In this document: one piece after another, positions 6,644 through 16,506 of the stretch
How positions within the stretch are numbered: position 1 is the stretch's first letter
How the letters are laid out: the number at the start of each line of letters is the position of its first letter
Source of the DNA: Clostridiaceae bacterium
Lineage (GTDB): Bacteria; Bacillota; Clostridia; DSM-8532
Direction of reading: 5' to 3'
Assembly (NCBI GenBank): GCA_012728015.1
Contig: JAAYFY010000049.1
Span: 1-42,558 of the forward strand
Length of the DNA: 42,558 nucleotides
Program-made: the position numbers and the translations under genes
Notes under the pieces: model-generated
Database searches by the model: none
Told to the model about the DNA's origin: nothing
What the model saw: the letters and a program-made list of their open reading frames with translations, nothing else

Positions 6644-9058
6644 ATGAAGGCTCCATTAAACTGGTTGAAGGATTTCGTTGATATAAAAACAGACATAAAG
6701 GAATATATCAATGCCATGACCATGTCGGGCTCCAAGGTCGAGGGCATTGAAGATATGGGAGAAGGTATCGAGAAGGTGGTTGTAGGTAAAATCCTCGAGA
6801 TGGAAGACCACCCCAACGCCGACAGGCTGAAAGTCTGCAAGGTGGACGTGGGCAGTGAGGTGGTGCAGGTAGTCACCGGAGCCCCCAATGTAAAAACCGG
6901 TGATCTGATACCTTTGGCTCTTGTGGGCGCAAAGCTGCCGGGAGGGGAAATCAAGGCAACTACGTTCAGGGGTGTGGAGTCCTATGGCATGATGTGCTCG
7001 GTTGAAGAGCTGAATCTGTCCAGGGATTACCTGCCTGATGCGCCCGAAGACGGAGTCTATGTCTTCTCCGAGGAGATAAAGCCTGGCACCGATGTAAAAG
7101 AAGCCCTTGATCTGGATAAGGTGATAGAATTCGAGATCACATCCAACAGGCCCGATTGCCTTTCCATCTACGGCCTGGCCAGGGAATCGGCGGTGGCACT
7201 GGGAGTTCCGCTTAAAAAGCTTGAGATCCGTGTAAAGGAAGAGGCCGGCGGCAGCGCCAGCGATTATGCTTCCATCGAGATAGAGAATCCCGGGCTATGC
7301 CCCCGTTACTCAGCCAGGATTGTGACAGATGTAAAGATCGGGCCATCCCCGTACTGGATGCAGCACAGGCTGGCGGCGGCGGGCATGAGGCCCATCAACA
7401 ATATTGTTGACATAACCAACTATGTCATGCTGGAACTGGGACAGCCAATGCACGCGTTTGACCTCTCTAAAATCGCCGGCTCGAAGATTATTGTTCGTAC
7501 CGCCAGAGAGGGTGAGGTTTTAATAACCCTTGACGGCCAGGAGAGGAAGCTTGATACAGACATGCTGGTCATTGCGGATTCGGAACGTCCCGTGGGCGTC
7601 GCGGGAGTGATGGGCGGCGAGAATTCCGGGATCACGGATGAAACCCGGACGCTGCTTCTTGAATCTGCCAATTTCAACGGGACTTCCATCAGGATTACCA
7701 GCAAGAAACTGGGTATCCGCAGCGAGGCCTCCATAAGGTTTGAAAAAGGGCTTGATCCGGAGATCACCGTGAAGGCGCTCGACCGTTGTGCCGAACTTAT
7801 TGAGCTCCTGGGAGCCGGCAAGGTGGTTTGCGGCATAGTGGACTGCAATATGACCCGAAAAAGGCAGGATACCATAAAGCTTGATGCTGACCGCGTAAAT
7901 GCTTTGCTGGGAACCGACATCCCCGCCGAAAAGATGGTGGATATCTTCAGGGCACTGGAGTTTGAAGTGGATCCGGTTACAATGATGATGAAGATCCCGT
8001 CGTTCCGTTCCGATATTGAGAACGTTGCCGACCTCGCCGAAGAGGTGGCTCGATTCCATGATTATAACAACATAAAACCCAGCCTGCTTTCAGGGAAGGA
8101 ATCCATGCGCGGCAGGAAGAGCTGCAAGCAGCGCATGGAGGATGTGATCAGGAACACCATGTGCGCCTGCGGTATGAATGAGGCGTACACGTTTTCCTTC
8201 ACAAGCCCGAAGGTTTTTGACAGCATCAACCTGTCCCAGGACCATCCGCTGAGAAATGCCGTTGTCATATCCAATCCCTTAGGAGAGGATTACAGCATCA
8301 TGCGCACCACAACACTGCCGGATATGCTGCGGGTTCTGGCCACCAACCACAGCCGGAAGATAGAAACAGCCAGGTTGTTTGAGCTTTCGTATGTCTACCA
8401 TCCGGTTGACGGCCAGGACCTGCCGGAGGAGAAGAAACTGCTGACCCTGGGCATGTACGGGGAAGGCTGTGACTTCTTTGAACTTAAGGGTGTCGTGGAG
8501 GAATTAATGGCCGCCATGGGCATCGCCGACTATGAGTTCAAACCCGAGAGGGAAGATCCCTCCTTCCATCCCGGCCGCACCGCGAGCCTTCTGGTTAAAA
8601 TACCAGTCCCCGGAGTGCCCGATGGTACCGTTCTGAAGAAGGTGGGCGTCCTGGGCGAAATCCATCCCGAAGCAGCCGAGAAAACCGAATGCCCCGAAAG
8701 AACCTATGCGGCTATCTTTGAAGTGGCAAGCCTGATCCATGCGTCAACCTTTGCCAGGAAGTTCAGGCCCCTTCCGCGTTTCCCGGCAGTACCGCGTGAT
8801 ATCGCTGTTGTGGTCAGGGACGAGGTTTATGTGGCAGACCTGATCAAGGCCATCAGCAAGGCAGCCGGCGACATGCTGGAGGATGTATCGCTGTTTGACG
8901 TCTACAAGGGCAGCCAGGTTCCCGAGGGTATGAAGAGCACGGCCTTTGCCCTGACCTTCAGATCCCCCGACAGAACCCTGAAGGATGAAGAAGTCAACAA
9001 AGCCATGGAGAGAATCCTCAAGAGCCTTGAGCACCAGTTCGAGGCCAAACTGAGATAG
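6644..9058 (+). CDS. pheT: Phenylalanyl-tRNA synthetase beta subunit
   Basis: The 804-residue beta chain shows the full domain set. The N-terminal OB-fold tRNA-binding domain covers about 40-150 (HPNADRLKVCKVD). B1 and B3/4 follow, the latter carrying the editing site that hydrolyses Tyr-tRNA-Phe. The B5 and class II-like core covers about 400-690. The C-terminal anticodon-binding ferredoxin-like domain covers about 710-804 (PRFPAVPRDIAVVV). ATG 6644 is preferred. GTG 6641 directly before it is equally compatible with the AAAGGA at 6629-6634. It is co-transcribed with pheS and ends before a bidirectional terminator. Confidence 0.94.
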   Translation: MKAPLNWLKDFVDIKTDIKEYINAMTMSGSKVEGIEDMGEGIEKVVVGKILEMEDHPNADRLKVCKVDVGSEVVQVVTGAPNVKTGDLIPLALVGAKLPGGEIKATTFRGVESYGMMCSVEELNLSRDYLPDAPEDGVYVFSEEIKPGTDVKEALDLDKVIEFEITSNRPDCLSIYGLARESAVALGVPLKKLEIRVKEEAGGSASDYASIEIENPGLCPRYSARIVTDVKIGPSPYWMQHRLAAAGMRPINNIVDITNYVMLELGQPMHAFDLSKIAGSKIIVRTAREGEVLITLDGQERKLDTDMLVIADSERPVGVAGVMGGENSGITDETRTLLLESANFNGTSIRITSKKLGIRSEASIRFEKGLDPEITVKALDRCAELIELLGAGKVVCGIVDCNMTRKRQDTIKLDADRVNALLGTDIPAEKMVDIFRALEFEVDPVTMMMKIPSFRSDIENVADLAEEVARFHDYNNIKPSLLSGKESMRGRKSCKQRMEDVIRNTMCACGMNEAYTFSFTSPKVFDSINLSQDHPLRNAVVISNPLGEDYSIMRTTTLPDMLRVLATNHSRKIETARLFELSYVYHPVDGQDLPEEKKLLTLGMYGEGCDFFELKGVVEELMAAMGIADYEFKPEREDPSFHPGRTASLLVKIPVPGVPDGTVLKKVGVLGEIHPEAAEKTECPERTYAAIFEVASLIHASTFARKFRPLPRFPAVPRDIAVVVRDEVYVADLIKAISKAAGDMLEDVSLFDVYKGSQVPEGMKSTAFALTFRSPDRTLKDEEVNKAMERILKSLEHQFEAKLR

Positions 9059-9093
9059 AATAACCGGATAAATCCTGTTTTGGTGAGAAATAA

Positions 9094-9128
9094 AAGAACC
9101 ATCCCTGCATAATTCCGGGATGGTTCTT
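9094..9128. terminator. Bidirectional terminator shared by pheT and tmcAL
   Basis: AAGAACCATCCC (9094-9105) and GGGATGGTTCTT (9117-9128) form a perfect 12-base stem with an 11-base loop. The plus side is followed by GATTATTTC. The minus side reads into TTTATTTCTC. It lies between two convergent genes and can serve both. Confidence 0.88.
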
Positions 9129-9158
9129 GATTATTTCGACGATTGTGCTTTGGCCGTG

Positions 9159-10472
9159 TTATACCATCACGGGCGGGGCGGTAAGTTCAGAGCCGCCAAG
9201 TTTCAGCTCAGGCCTTTTATAGCCCAGGGAATAGACATCGGTTATCCTGGCTTCATGCTCAAACAGTTTCCTGGCAAGAGGGTTTTCCAGCTTCCTGTAG
9301 CTGGCGGGTTTTGTGATGATGGGAAGGGTTGCCTTTTTCCTTGCGGAGGCCAGTAGCTTTCTGCCCTTATCGTTAAAACCGAGAACCCGGATATATTGGG
9401 CATATCGGTTGTCCTTCAATTCATCAAGGAATGAGGCGGTCATACCTAGGAGCAGGGCGCAGAGAATCCTGCTGATCCTCGATCTTGGGTACCGGCTTGT
9501 TGTGCAGTATTCCAGGATCCCATCCAGGCTGGCGCAGTTGAGGGAAGCCTGTCGAAGGCGGTTGTGCAGGCCTTCCCCAATATAGGGGAGAGCCAGTAAA
9601 TCCTGGTCTGTGGCTGTTCTCAGCCTGTATATCAGGATATCTTCAAAATCCTGGATGAATATCGGACCGCGGCCCGTCCTGAATTCCGATTCCAGAATCC
9701 TCAGACTGCTCTCGGGCATGTTCGGTGCCAAGTCGGGATCTAAAGCGCTGAAGGCATACAGGCCCATATCGGGAAGTTTATCACCGGCAGCACCGCCCAA
9801 GGGATAATGCCTGCCTGCTGCCGTGCTCAATCGCCTGATATGGCCACGGATGGAAGTAGCGCTTGAATAACTGGAATCGAGGTCTTTGCCACCGTAGCCC
9901 TGGCCGATCCTCGGGATGGTTACGGGCTTGATTCTGCTGCCTGATCTTCTTATTGCCTTCAAGTATTCGATGCCAAGAATGTTATTGGGGGAGGAGACAA
10001 CCTCAAAGGTCCGGTCGTCCAGGCTGGTCCTGAGCGCGGCCTGCCGTGCCGCAGGGAATGAAAGTCCCTTATCCAGGTTTCTTCTCAGGGCTTCCCTGAA
10101 GGTAGGATTTTCATCTGCGAGAAAATCCGCCGCCTTCTGCATGGCGTCGAGGGATCCCGTTTCGCTGCCGAAGCTGATATAATCAACCAACCCGAGACTG
10201 TCAAGGATCCGGACGGCCGCTGAGGCGAAATACTCGGCTGAAGCGCAGGAAAATGCACCGGGCAGCTCAAGCACAAGGTCTATTCCGCAGCTGAGCGCCA
10301 TGCGGGTGCGGGCTTGCTTATTGACGATGCCTGGTTCCCCGCGCTGAACAAACTGGCTGCTGAGAACGCAGACAGCGGCATCGGCACCCGTGAGTTCCAA
10401 AGATTTTCGGATATGCCATTCATGTCCGGAATGCAGGGGGTTGTATTCAGCTACAATGCCCAGAACCGACAT
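9159..10472 (-). CDS. tmcAL: tRNA(Met) cytidine acetate ligase TmcAL (YlbM)
   Basis: The 437-residue protein belongs to the nucleotidyltransferase-like family. It uses ATP and acetate to make N4-acetylcytidine at the wobble base of elongator tRNA-Met. The N-terminal HxGH-type motif is in VAEYNPLHSGHEWHI (residues 7-21). The family segments VLSSQFVQRGEP, DLVLELPGAFS and FGSETG follow. The C-terminal helical region is complete and the length matches the family. The start has AAGGAGGAAC just upstream. A CAT-anticodon tRNA, a possible substrate, lies 9 kb away in the same window. The gene is divergent from rimP and probably has its own promoter (10519-10548). Confidence 0.93.
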   Translation of the reverse strand: MSVLGIVAEYNPLHSGHEWHIRKSLELTGADAAVCVLSSQFVQRGEPGIVNKQARTRMALSCGIDLVLELPGAFSCASAEYFASAAVRILDSLGLVDYISFGSETGSLDAMQKAADFLADENPTFREALRRNLDKGLSFPAARQAALRTSLDDRTFEVVSSPNNILGIEYLKAIRRSGSRIKPVTIPRIGQGYGGKDLDSSYSSATSIRGHIRRLSTAAGRHYPLGGAAGDKLPDMGLYAFSALDPDLAPNMPESSLRILESEFRTGRGPIFIQDFEDILIYRLRTATDQDLLALPYIGEGLHNRLRQASLNCASLDGILEYCTTSRYPRSRISRILCALLLGMTASFLDELKDNRYAQYIRVLGFNDKGRKLLASARKKATLPIITKPASYRKLENPLARKLFEHEARITDVYSLGYKRPELKLGGSELTAPPVMV

Positions 10473-10502
10473 GGGTTCCTCCTTACGTTTCAGGCTATTT
10501 CA

Positions 10503-10541
10503 GCCCGGTCCATGCCTTATTTTACCACAGCCGGACCGGGC
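10503..10541. promoter_or_regulatory. Inverted repeat flanking the tmcAL -10 box
   Basis: GCCCGGTCC (10503-10511) and GGACCGGGC (10533-10541) are perfect 9-base inverted arms. Their starts are 30 bases apart, about three helical turns, and they bracket the proposed tmcAL -10. This may be a repressor operator or a hairpin near the 5' end of the message. It is a candidate only. Confidence 0.4.
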
Positions 10542-10548
10542 GATACAA
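10519..10548 (-). promoter_or_regulatory. Probable promoter of tmcAL
   Basis: On the minus strand, TTGTAT (10548-10543) and TAAAAT (10524-10519) are spaced by 18 bases, with a TGTGG extension before the -10. The resulting leader would be about 40 bases to the ATG. Confidence 0.55.
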
Positions 10549-10643
10549 CGTATCTGTACCCCGCGCGTTCCACCTCGTTCCGGCACAATGAAATGCCGGG
10601 TTCATCGGGCGAAACAGTGTGGTATCCCTTTGCTAAAAAGGTG

Positions 10644-10672
10644 TTGCCACGGTAGTTGTTTTATGCTACAAT
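10644..10672 (+). promoter_or_regulatory. Sigma-A type promoter of the rimP-nusA-infB operon
   Basis: TTGCCA (10644-10649) and TACAAT (10667-10672) are spaced by 17 bases with a TGC extension. The same two hexamers and spacing recur before secG at 29791-29819. Confidence 0.8.
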
Positions 10673-10698
10673 GGGGTTGGTTCAAGAGTTTGCTGCAG

Positions 10699-10723
10699 AA
10701 AGAGTGGGTAGTTCCCACTCTTT
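10699..10723 (+). promoter_or_regulatory. rimP leader hairpin
   Basis: AAAGAGTGGG (10699-10708) and CCCACTCTTT (10714-10723) form a perfect 10-base stem with loop TAGTT, 22 bases before the rimP ATG. The T tract is minimal. From memory, similar hairpins precede rimP in many Firmicutes. It may act as an attenuator or message stabiliser. Confidence 0.75.
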
Positions 10724-10745
10724 GCATTTGTGTATGGAGGGTTGA

Positions 10746-11210
10746 ATGGCTAAGGTAAGCATAACCGAGATAGTATGGTCCATGGCGCTTCCCATTGTTG
10801 AAGAGGCCGGGTGCGAACTGGTTGATGTGGAATATGTCAAGGAAGGCGGTAACTGGTTTCTGCGCGTTATTATCGACAAGAACGGGGGCGTCAGCCATGA
10901 GGATTGCGAACGGGTCAGTCAGCCCTTGAATAGAATACTTGATGAGAGGGATCCCATATCCCATCCGTTCTACCTGGAAGTGTCATCGCCAGGCTTGGAA
11001 CGCCGGCTTAAAAGGCCCGGAGATTATGAAAGAGCGTTGGGGAAGCTGGTGGAAATCCGGCTGTTTAAGGCTGTGGATGGGACAAAAAGATACGAGGGCT
11101 ATCTGGAATCCTTCGACGGGAAGGAATTATCCATCAGGCTTGACTCCGGTGAGATAAAGACATTCCCGCTTGACCAGGTCGCAAAAGCAAAAACGCTGTT
11201 TAAATATTGA
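10746..11210 (+). CDS. rimP: Ribosome maturation factor RimP
   Basis: The 154-residue protein helps assemble the 30S subunit. The N-terminal alpha/beta domain contains GCELVDVEYVKEGG and LRVIIDK. The PFYLEVSSPGLERRLK segment is the family signature. The C-terminal SH3-like barrel follows (residues about 85-154). The start has GGAGGG five bases upstream. It is the first gene of the translation operon and lies 25 bases before nusA. Confidence 0.95.
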   Translation: MAKVSITEIVWSMALPIVEEAGCELVDVEYVKEGGNWFLRVIIDKNGGVSHEDCERVSQPLNRILDERDPISHPFYLEVSSPGLERRLKRPGDYERALGKLVEIRLFKAVDGTKRYEGYLESFDGKELSIRLDSGEIKTFPLDQVAKAKTLFKY

Positions 11211-11235
11211 TTTATGATATGGAGGTATATAGGAG

Positions 11236-12609
11236 ATGAGCGCTGAGTTGCTTCACGCCCTCGAGCAGTTAGAAAGAGAAAGAGGTATCAACAAGGATAT
11301 CCTGGTGGAAGCCATCGAGCAGGCGTTGATTTCTGCTTATAAAAGGAATTTTGGTTCAGCTCAGAATGTAGAGGTAACGATTGACAGGACAACGGGAGCT
11401 GTTAGGGTTTTCACCCATAAAACCATTGTGGGCGAGGTGACCGATCCCGCTACCGAGCTTTCCATCGAACAGGCTAAACGATTCGGCGCGGATTTCGAAA
11501 TTGGAGATATAGTTGAGGTTGAGGTGACACCCAGAAAATTCGGGAGAATTGCTGCGCAGACAGCCAAGCAGGTTGTGATGCAGAGGATCCGTGAAGCTGA
11601 GCGCGGTATTATTTACGATGAGTTCTCCAGCAAGGAAGAGGATATTGTAAACGGTATTATCAGCAGATTCGACCGGAAAAATATCGTCATAGACCTTGGC
11701 CGCGCTGAGGCCATTCTGCCTCCCGCGGAACAGACCCCCGGAGAAAAATACAATGTCCACGACCGCATAAAGGTTTATGTAATCAACGTGAAGAAGACCA
11801 ACAAGAATCCCCAGATCTATGTCTCAAGAACCCATCCCGGGCTGGTGAAAAGGCTCTTGGAGCTTGAAGTTCCCGAAATCGCCGACGGTACGGTCGAGAT
11901 AAAGAACATTGCCAGGGAAGCCGGCTCCAGGACCAAGATAGCCATCCATTCCAGGAATGAGAACGTTGATCCGGTGGGAGCCTGCGTGGGTCAGAAGGGC
12001 AGCAGGATCCGGGCCATCGTGGACGAACTCAAGGGAGAAATGATCGATGTCATCAAATGGAGCAGTAATCCTGAAGAATTCATCGCCAGCAGCCTGAGCC
12101 CGGCCAAGGTGGTGCAGGTTGACCTGGATGAAGAGGCCAAGGTGGCCAGGGTGATCGTTCCAGACTTCCAGTTGTCATTGGCCATCGGTAAGGAAGGCCA
12201 GAATGCCAGGCTCGCGGCAAAGCTGACCGGCTGGAAGATAGACATAAAGAGCGAATCCCAGCTGAGAAGCCAGATAGAATATGAACTTTTCCATCCGGAA
12301 GCGTTATCTGATGATGAGGATGACGTGGAGGATTACGAATCCGAAGACGTCCTTGAGGAGGTTTACGAGGAGGAAGACATGGAATCCGGCGAGCCCGAGG
12401 CTCCGGAGGAAGACATGGAAACCGACAAAGACCCTGAGGATGCGGACGAAGCTGGTGAACAGGGCCAACCGGATGATTCGCCGGAGGAAGAAAGCGAAGA
12501 AGAAACAGACGTGGATAGCCCGGAAACCGCGGATACTGAAACCGGAGATGAAACGCAGGATAACGGGGCCGGGGACGATGAGTCGGATGCCGATAAAACC
12601 GAAGAATAA
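11236..12609 (+). CDS. nusA: Transcription termination/antitermination factor NusA with long acidic tail
   Basis: NusA binds RNA polymerase and nascent RNA to control pausing, termination and antitermination. The order is an N-terminal polymerase-binding domain (1-125), S1 (about 130-200), and KH1 and KH2 (about 225-345) with VGACVGQKGSRIRAI and LAIGKEGQNARLAA. At about residue 355 the conserved body ends. A tail of roughly 100 residues follows that is about half Asp and Glu and has almost no hydrophobic residues. The total of 457 compares with about 370 in Bacillus. The tail may occupy the position of the acidic repeats in proteobacterial NusA, but it shows no helix-hairpin-helix folds. Confidence 0.94.
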   Translation: MSAELLHALEQLERERGINKDILVEAIEQALISAYKRNFGSAQNVEVTIDRTTGAVRVFTHKTIVGEVTDPATELSIEQAKRFGADFEIGDIVEVEVTPRKFGRIAAQTAKQVVMQRIREAERGIIYDEFSSKEEDIVNGIISRFDRKNIVIDLGRAEAILPPAEQTPGEKYNVHDRIKVYVINVKKTNKNPQIYVSRTHPGLVKRLLELEVPEIADGTVEIKNIAREAGSRTKIAIHSRNENVDPVGACVGQKGSRIRAIVDELKGEMIDVIKWSSNPEEFIASSLSPAKVVQVDLDEEAKVARVIVPDFQLSLAIGKEGQNARLAAKLTGWKIDIKSESQLRSQIEYELFHPEALSDDEDDVEDYESEDVLEEVYEEEDMESGEPEAPEEDMETDKDPEDADEAGEQGQPDDSPEEESEEETDVDSPETADTETGDETQDNGAGDDESDADKTEE

Positions 12610-12678
12610 ACCTGCGGATGTGCTGCTGTTTACGAAAGCAGGCAAACCTTCACAGTGTTTCGGGTTGAGGTGGGTAAG

Positions 12679-12957
12679 TTGAGAAGGAAGAAGAAGATCC
12701 CTCTGCGCCGGTGCGTTGGATGCAGGGAAATGAAGGATAAGCGGGAACTGCTGAGAATTGTTAAGAGCAACGAAGGCGAGATCTTCGTGGATCCCACCGG
12801 CAAGAAAAACGGCAGAGGGGCATATATCTGCAAGGACAAGTCCTGCTACGAGCAGGCCGTGAAAGCTAAAAGCCTTAGCCGCGAATTTGGATGCGAAATA
12901 CCAAAAGAGGTTTACGAAGATATTTCGCAGCACCTGGAGGAGCATGGAGGAGAATAG
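12679..12957 (+). CDS. ylxR: YlxR family RNA-binding protein
   Basis: This 92-residue basic protein of the YlxR/RnpM family is encoded between nusA and infB, as in most Firmicutes. Work in other species links the family to RNA binding and to RNase P modulation. I see RRCVGCREMKDKREL, then VDPTGKKNGRGAYIC, both family signatures. TTG at 12679 is chosen because GAGGTGGG lies just upstream; a frame from ATG 12655 has no good ribosome-binding site. Its end overlaps ylxQ by 14 bases. Confidence 0.92.
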   Translation: MRRKKKIPLRRCVGCREMKDKRELLRIVKSNEGEIFVDPTGKKNGRGAYICKDKSCYEQAVKAKSLSREFGCEIPKEVYEDISQHLEEHGGE

Positions 12958-13267
12958 GATTTATTCCTTTATCGGACTTGCTAAAAAGGCCGGCGGTGTC
13001 GCGGCCGGCGATTATGCGGCGGAGTATGCCATAAAATGCGGAAAGGCTGCCTGCGTAATCCTGGCGCAGGACGCGTCGCCGAATACGGCAAATAAGTACA
13101 GGAATTACTGCGGCTCAAGTGGCGTTAAGCTCATCAGCTTCGGAACTAAGAAGGGCCTGGGCAGGATTCTGGGAAAAGACGAATACTCGGTAGTAGTGGT
13201 TACCGATAAGCGCTTTTCCGGCAGGTTGGAAGAGATGATTAAAGAAGCGGGAAAACCACGACAATAG
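12944..13267 (+). CDS. ylxQ: L7Ae/L30e family RNA-binding protein YlxQ
   Basis: This is a 107-residue ribosomal L7Ae-like protein that probably recognises kink-turn RNA. It shows [15 protein letters not shown] and the family core [19 protein letters not shown] 12944 is preceded by GGAGGAG and overlaps the end of ylxR, indicating coupled translation. Upstream frame extension to 12887 lies wholly inside ylxR and is unlikely to be used. Confidence 0.92.
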   Translation: MEENRIYSFIGLAKKAGGVAAGDYAAEYAIKCGKAACVILAQDASPNTANKYRNYCGSSGVKLISFGTKKGLGRILGKDEYSVVVVTDKRFSGRLEEMIKEAGKPRQ

Positions 13268-13311
13268 ATTTAATGGCCAAGCCATTGGCAGAACACACGG
13301 GGGTGGCTTTT

Positions 13312-16300
13312 TTGAGTAAACTGAAAATTCATGAGCTTGCGAAGGAGCTCAATGTTACGAGCAGAAGGCTCATGGAAAAACTTGAGGAAATCGGTATTCA
13401 TCCCAAGAGTCACATGTCGACTCTTAACAACGATGAACTGGAAAGGCTCTATAAGCATATAGGGATAGTTGACCGTACCCAAAAAAAGGATGAGCAGGAT
13501 TCAAAGAAGGATGCCGGAAAAAGCAGCCGTCCCGAAAAAGTTGCAAAAAGGGACATTCCCCGTATCATCAGAAAGACCGAGGTCGTGGTCCGTGACGATT
13601 ATATCCTGGATGAGCAGAAGGAAAAGAAGAAGGAAAGGCGCAGCTATGTCCGCTCATCGGATTCCAATGACGGGTTGATGGCAGGGTTCACCAGGAGCAA
13701 TGACAGTGTTATAGCCGCTATCAGGAAGCGTCCAAAGAAGGAAGAGCCCAAGCCAGAGCCCGAGGACAAGAAACAGGAGCCCATTGACATCCTGGATTCC
13801 ATAGTTGTGACCGACAGGATCAAGAAGCCTGTTGACGATATATTGAGCATCAAGAAAGTAGCCCGCGTGTCGGATCTGGCCGAAAAACCCGAAGATAAGC
13901 AAAGCGCGGCCAAAGAAGAAGAGAGCGGCCAGAAGGAGAAAGCTGAAGCCGAAACCAAAAAGGAGGAGGCCAAGGCGACCCGGAAAGCAGCAAAGGCTGA
14001 AGACAAAGAAAAACAGGAACCGAAACCCGAAGTCGAGACCGAAAAAGCAAAGAGTAAGAAGGAAGAATCTTCCGCGGAAAAAACCGCCGGGCAGCCTGCC
14101 GGCGCCGCAGCCGCACGGGGCACGCGCAGGAAGGGCACAGCAGCCGAGGCTGCCGACAGCGCGGACAAGGGCGAATCCCGGAAGCCTGCCGGAGCAGAGA
14201 ACTCCGCCGCTGCGATCAGCGATGACACACTGAAGAGACCCCGGGGCAGCCGCTTACCCCGAGGTGAAAAAAGGACATCCGCGGACAGGGGGCCCGGCGG
14301 AAGACCTGCCGGAAGAGCCCAGGGGGACCGTCGTTCCGACAGAAGGAGCGACCAGCTGGTCATACCGAAGGTCCCGGTGCCCGGCGGACAGGTTGAGGAA
14401 AAGGTGTTTACCCGTGGTGAACGCAGGGAGATGCAGGCTGTCGAAAAGAGAAAAGAAGAAAGGAAAGAACTGAGGCGGGAAGCGGTAAAACCCACAGCAA
14501 TGTCCCAGAAGGGCCGCATGAGGAAAAAGATCGATATAGTAGGCCATAAAGCGAGCGTATCCGATATGATGTCGGATGACTTTGTCATCAATACATTCTA
14601 CGATGACGCCAGTGAGGCCAAAAACGTGAAACGCGCCGAAAGGCGCCTGAAAAAGGCGAAGATTAAGAAGGAGAAGTATATTCCGCCCAAGGCTGTGCTT
14701 ACCGTTATTACCATTCCTGAAACCATCACCGTCAAGGATCTGGCCGAAGCCCTGAAGAAAACAGTTGCCGACGTCATTAAAAGACTGTTCCTGATGGGCA
14801 TTGCCGTGACGCAGAACGAGGAGCTGGATTTTGATACGGCAGCAATTGTGGCCGATGAATACGGGGTTAAGGCGCATAAGGCGGTTGTAGTAAGCGAAGA
14901 GGATATACTCTTCGATGACAGCGAGGATGACGAGGAAGACCTGGAGCCCCGCGCCCCGGTTGTGGTGGTCATGGGCCATGTTGACCATGGCAAGACCTCG
15001 CTGCTGGATGCCATAAGGAGCGCAAATATCGCGGAGCATGAGGCGGGAGGAATTACCCAGCGCATAGGCGCTTATACCGTGAACCTGAACGGACGGGACA
15101 TCACTTTTCTGGATACGCCTGGCCATGAGGCGTTCACCGCCATGCGCGCCAGGGGAGCCCAGGTTACCGATATCGCGATCCTGGTTGTGGCCGCGGACGA
15201 CGGCGTCATGCCGCAGACCGTGGAGGCCATAAACCATGCTAAAGCCGCGGGAGTATCCATTATTGTGGCCATAAACAAGATTGACAGGCCCAACGCCAAT
15301 CCCGACAAGGTGAAGCAGGAACTCGCCGAACACGGCCTGCTGATTGAGGAATGGGGTGGAGATGTCATTGCCGTTCCCGTATCAGCCAAGAAGCGTGAGA
15401 ATATTGACCAGCTTCTTGAAATGGTGCTTCTGACCTCTGATATTCTCGAGCTGAAGGCTAACCCCAAAAAACAGGCCAAGGGTACGGTCATTGAGGCGAC
15501 CCTTGACAAGAACAGGGGCCCTGTGGCAACCCTTCTGGTACAGAGGGGAACCCTGAAGGTCGGCGACTTCGTGCTTTCAGGTTCTGCCTATGGCCATATA
15601 CGGTCCATGGTCAGCGACAAGGGCAAGAAGATCAAGGAAGCCGGTCCCTCGGTTCCGGTGGAGGTTTTCGGCCTGTCGGAAGTGCCGGAAGCGGGAGATC
15701 TGTTCTATGCGGTTACAGATGAGAAGGTAGCCAAGCAGCTTGCCGAGAAACGGAAGGACCAGGCCAGGGAAAAAAGCATAAAATCACGCGGCAGGGTTTC
15801 ACTGGAAGACCTGTTCAGCCAGATCCAGGAAGGCCAGGTCAAGGAACTCAACCTGATTGTCAAGGCTGATGTCCAGGGCTCTGTGGAGGCTGTAAAGCAG
15901 TCCATGGAGAAGCTCAGTAATGAAGAAGTCAAGGTTAAGGTAATCCATGGTGCGGTGGGAGCTATTGCCGAATCCGATGTGGCTTTGGCCGATGTTTCCA
16001 ATGCCATCATCATAGGCTTCAATGTCCGCCCGGGCCCCAATGTTATGGAAGTGGCACAGGCGGCAGGCGTCGATTTAAGGCTGTACAGGGTTATCTATGA
16101 TGCGATAGAGGACATGGAAAACGCCATGAAGGGTATGCTGAAACCCACATATAAAGAGGTTGTGGACGGGCATGTGGAGATACGCCAGCTGTTTAAGGTT
16201 TCAAGCCTTGGCACCATCGGCGGCGCGTATGTCCTGGATGGCAAGATTACCCGGAACTCAGACGTCAGGCTGGTTCGCGACGGTATAGTAGTTTATGAAG

Positions 16301-16446
16301 GAAAGCTCGCGTCACTGAAGCGGTTCAAGGATGACGTGCGCGAGGTCACAGCCGGCTATGAATGCGGCCTGATGATAGAAAAATTCAATGACATCAAGGA
16401 GGGCGACATCATAGAAGCCTACCATATGGAAGAGATTCAGCGCTGA
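13312..16446 (+). CDS. infB: Translation initiation factor IF-2
   Basis: The 1044-residue GTPase brings initiator tRNA to the 30S subunit. The N-terminal IF2 domain ([12 protein letters not shown]) is followed by a roughly 450-residue Lys/Glu/Ala-rich low-complexity linker, then a second IF2-N segment (about 455-530). The G domain starts near 550 with GHVDHGKT (555-562), DTPGHEAF and NKID. Domains II to IV complete the C-terminus. TTG at 13312 is chosen for the GGGGGTGG upstream and the standard [10 protein letters not shown] start. An ATG 39 bases earlier has no good ribosome-binding site. Large open frames on the opposite strand arise from the biased linker composition. Confidence 0.95.
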   Translation: MSKLKIHELAKELNVTSRRLMEKLEEIGIHPKSHMSTLNNDELERLYKHIGIVDRTQKKDEQDSKKDAGKSSRPEKVAKRDIPRIIRKTEVVVRDDYILDEQKEKKKERRSYVRSSDSNDGLMAGFTRSNDSVIAAIRKRPKKEEPKPEPEDKKQEPIDILDSIVVTDRIKKPVDDILSIKKVARVSDLAEKPEDKQSAAKEEESGQKEKAEAETKKEEAKATRKAAKAEDKEKQEPKPEVETEKAKSKKEESSAEKTAGQPAGAAAARGTRRKGTAAEAADSADKGESRKPAGAENSAAAISDDTLKRPRGSRLPRGEKRTSADRGPGGRPAGRAQGDRRSDRRSDQLVIPKVPVPGGQVEEKVFTRGERREMQAVEKRKEERKELRREAVKPTAMSQKGRMRKKIDIVGHKASVSDMMSDDFVINTFYDDASEAKNVKRAERRLKKAKIKKEKYIPPKAVLTVITIPETITVKDLAEALKKTVADVIKRLFLMGIAVTQNEELDFDTAAIVADEYGVKAHKAVVVSEEDILFDDSEDDEEDLEPRAPVVVVMGHVDHGKTSLLDAIRSANIAEHEAGGITQRIGAYTVNLNGRDITFLDTPGHEAFTAMRARGAQVTDIAILVVAADDGVMPQTVEAINHAKAAGVSIIVAINKIDRPNANPDKVKQELAEHGLLIEEWGGDVIAVPVSAKKRENIDQLLEMVLLTSDILELKANPKKQAKGTVIEATLDKNRGPVATLLVQRGTLKVGDFVLSGSAYGHIRSMVSDKGKKIKEAGPSVPVEVFGLSEVPEAGDLFYAVTDEKVAKQLAEKRKDQAREKSIKSRGRVSLEDLFSQIQEGQVKELNLIVKADVQGSVEAVKQSMEKLSNEEVKVKVIHGAVGAIAESDVALADVSNAIIIGFNVRPGPNVMEVAQAAGVDLRLYRVIYDAIEDMENAMKGMLKPTYKEVVDGHVEIRQLFKVSSLGTIGGAYVLDGKITRNSDVRLVRDGIVVYEGKLASLKRFKDDVREVTAGYECGLMIEKFNDIKEGDIIEAYHMEEIQR

Positions 16447-16472
16447 TTCTTCGAGGATAGCGCTTCTGACAG

Positions 16473-16506
16473 AATTCGCCGTTCCGGGAACCCGGAGCGG
16501 TGAATT
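16473..16506 (+). other. Strong hairpin after infB
   Basis: AATTCGCCGTTCCGGG (16473-16488) pairs with CCCGGAGCGGTGAATT (16491-16506) apart from two wobble positions, with a 2-base turn. There is no run of T after it, so it is more likely a processing or stabilising element than an intrinsic terminator. Confidence 0.6.

Noticed and set aside
13644-15333. Open frames of 315 and 359 codons on the minus strand opposite infB
   Set aside because: They lie opposite the Lys/Glu/Ala-rich linker and G domain of infB. They have low-complexity translations and no ribosome-binding sites, and are composition shadows.
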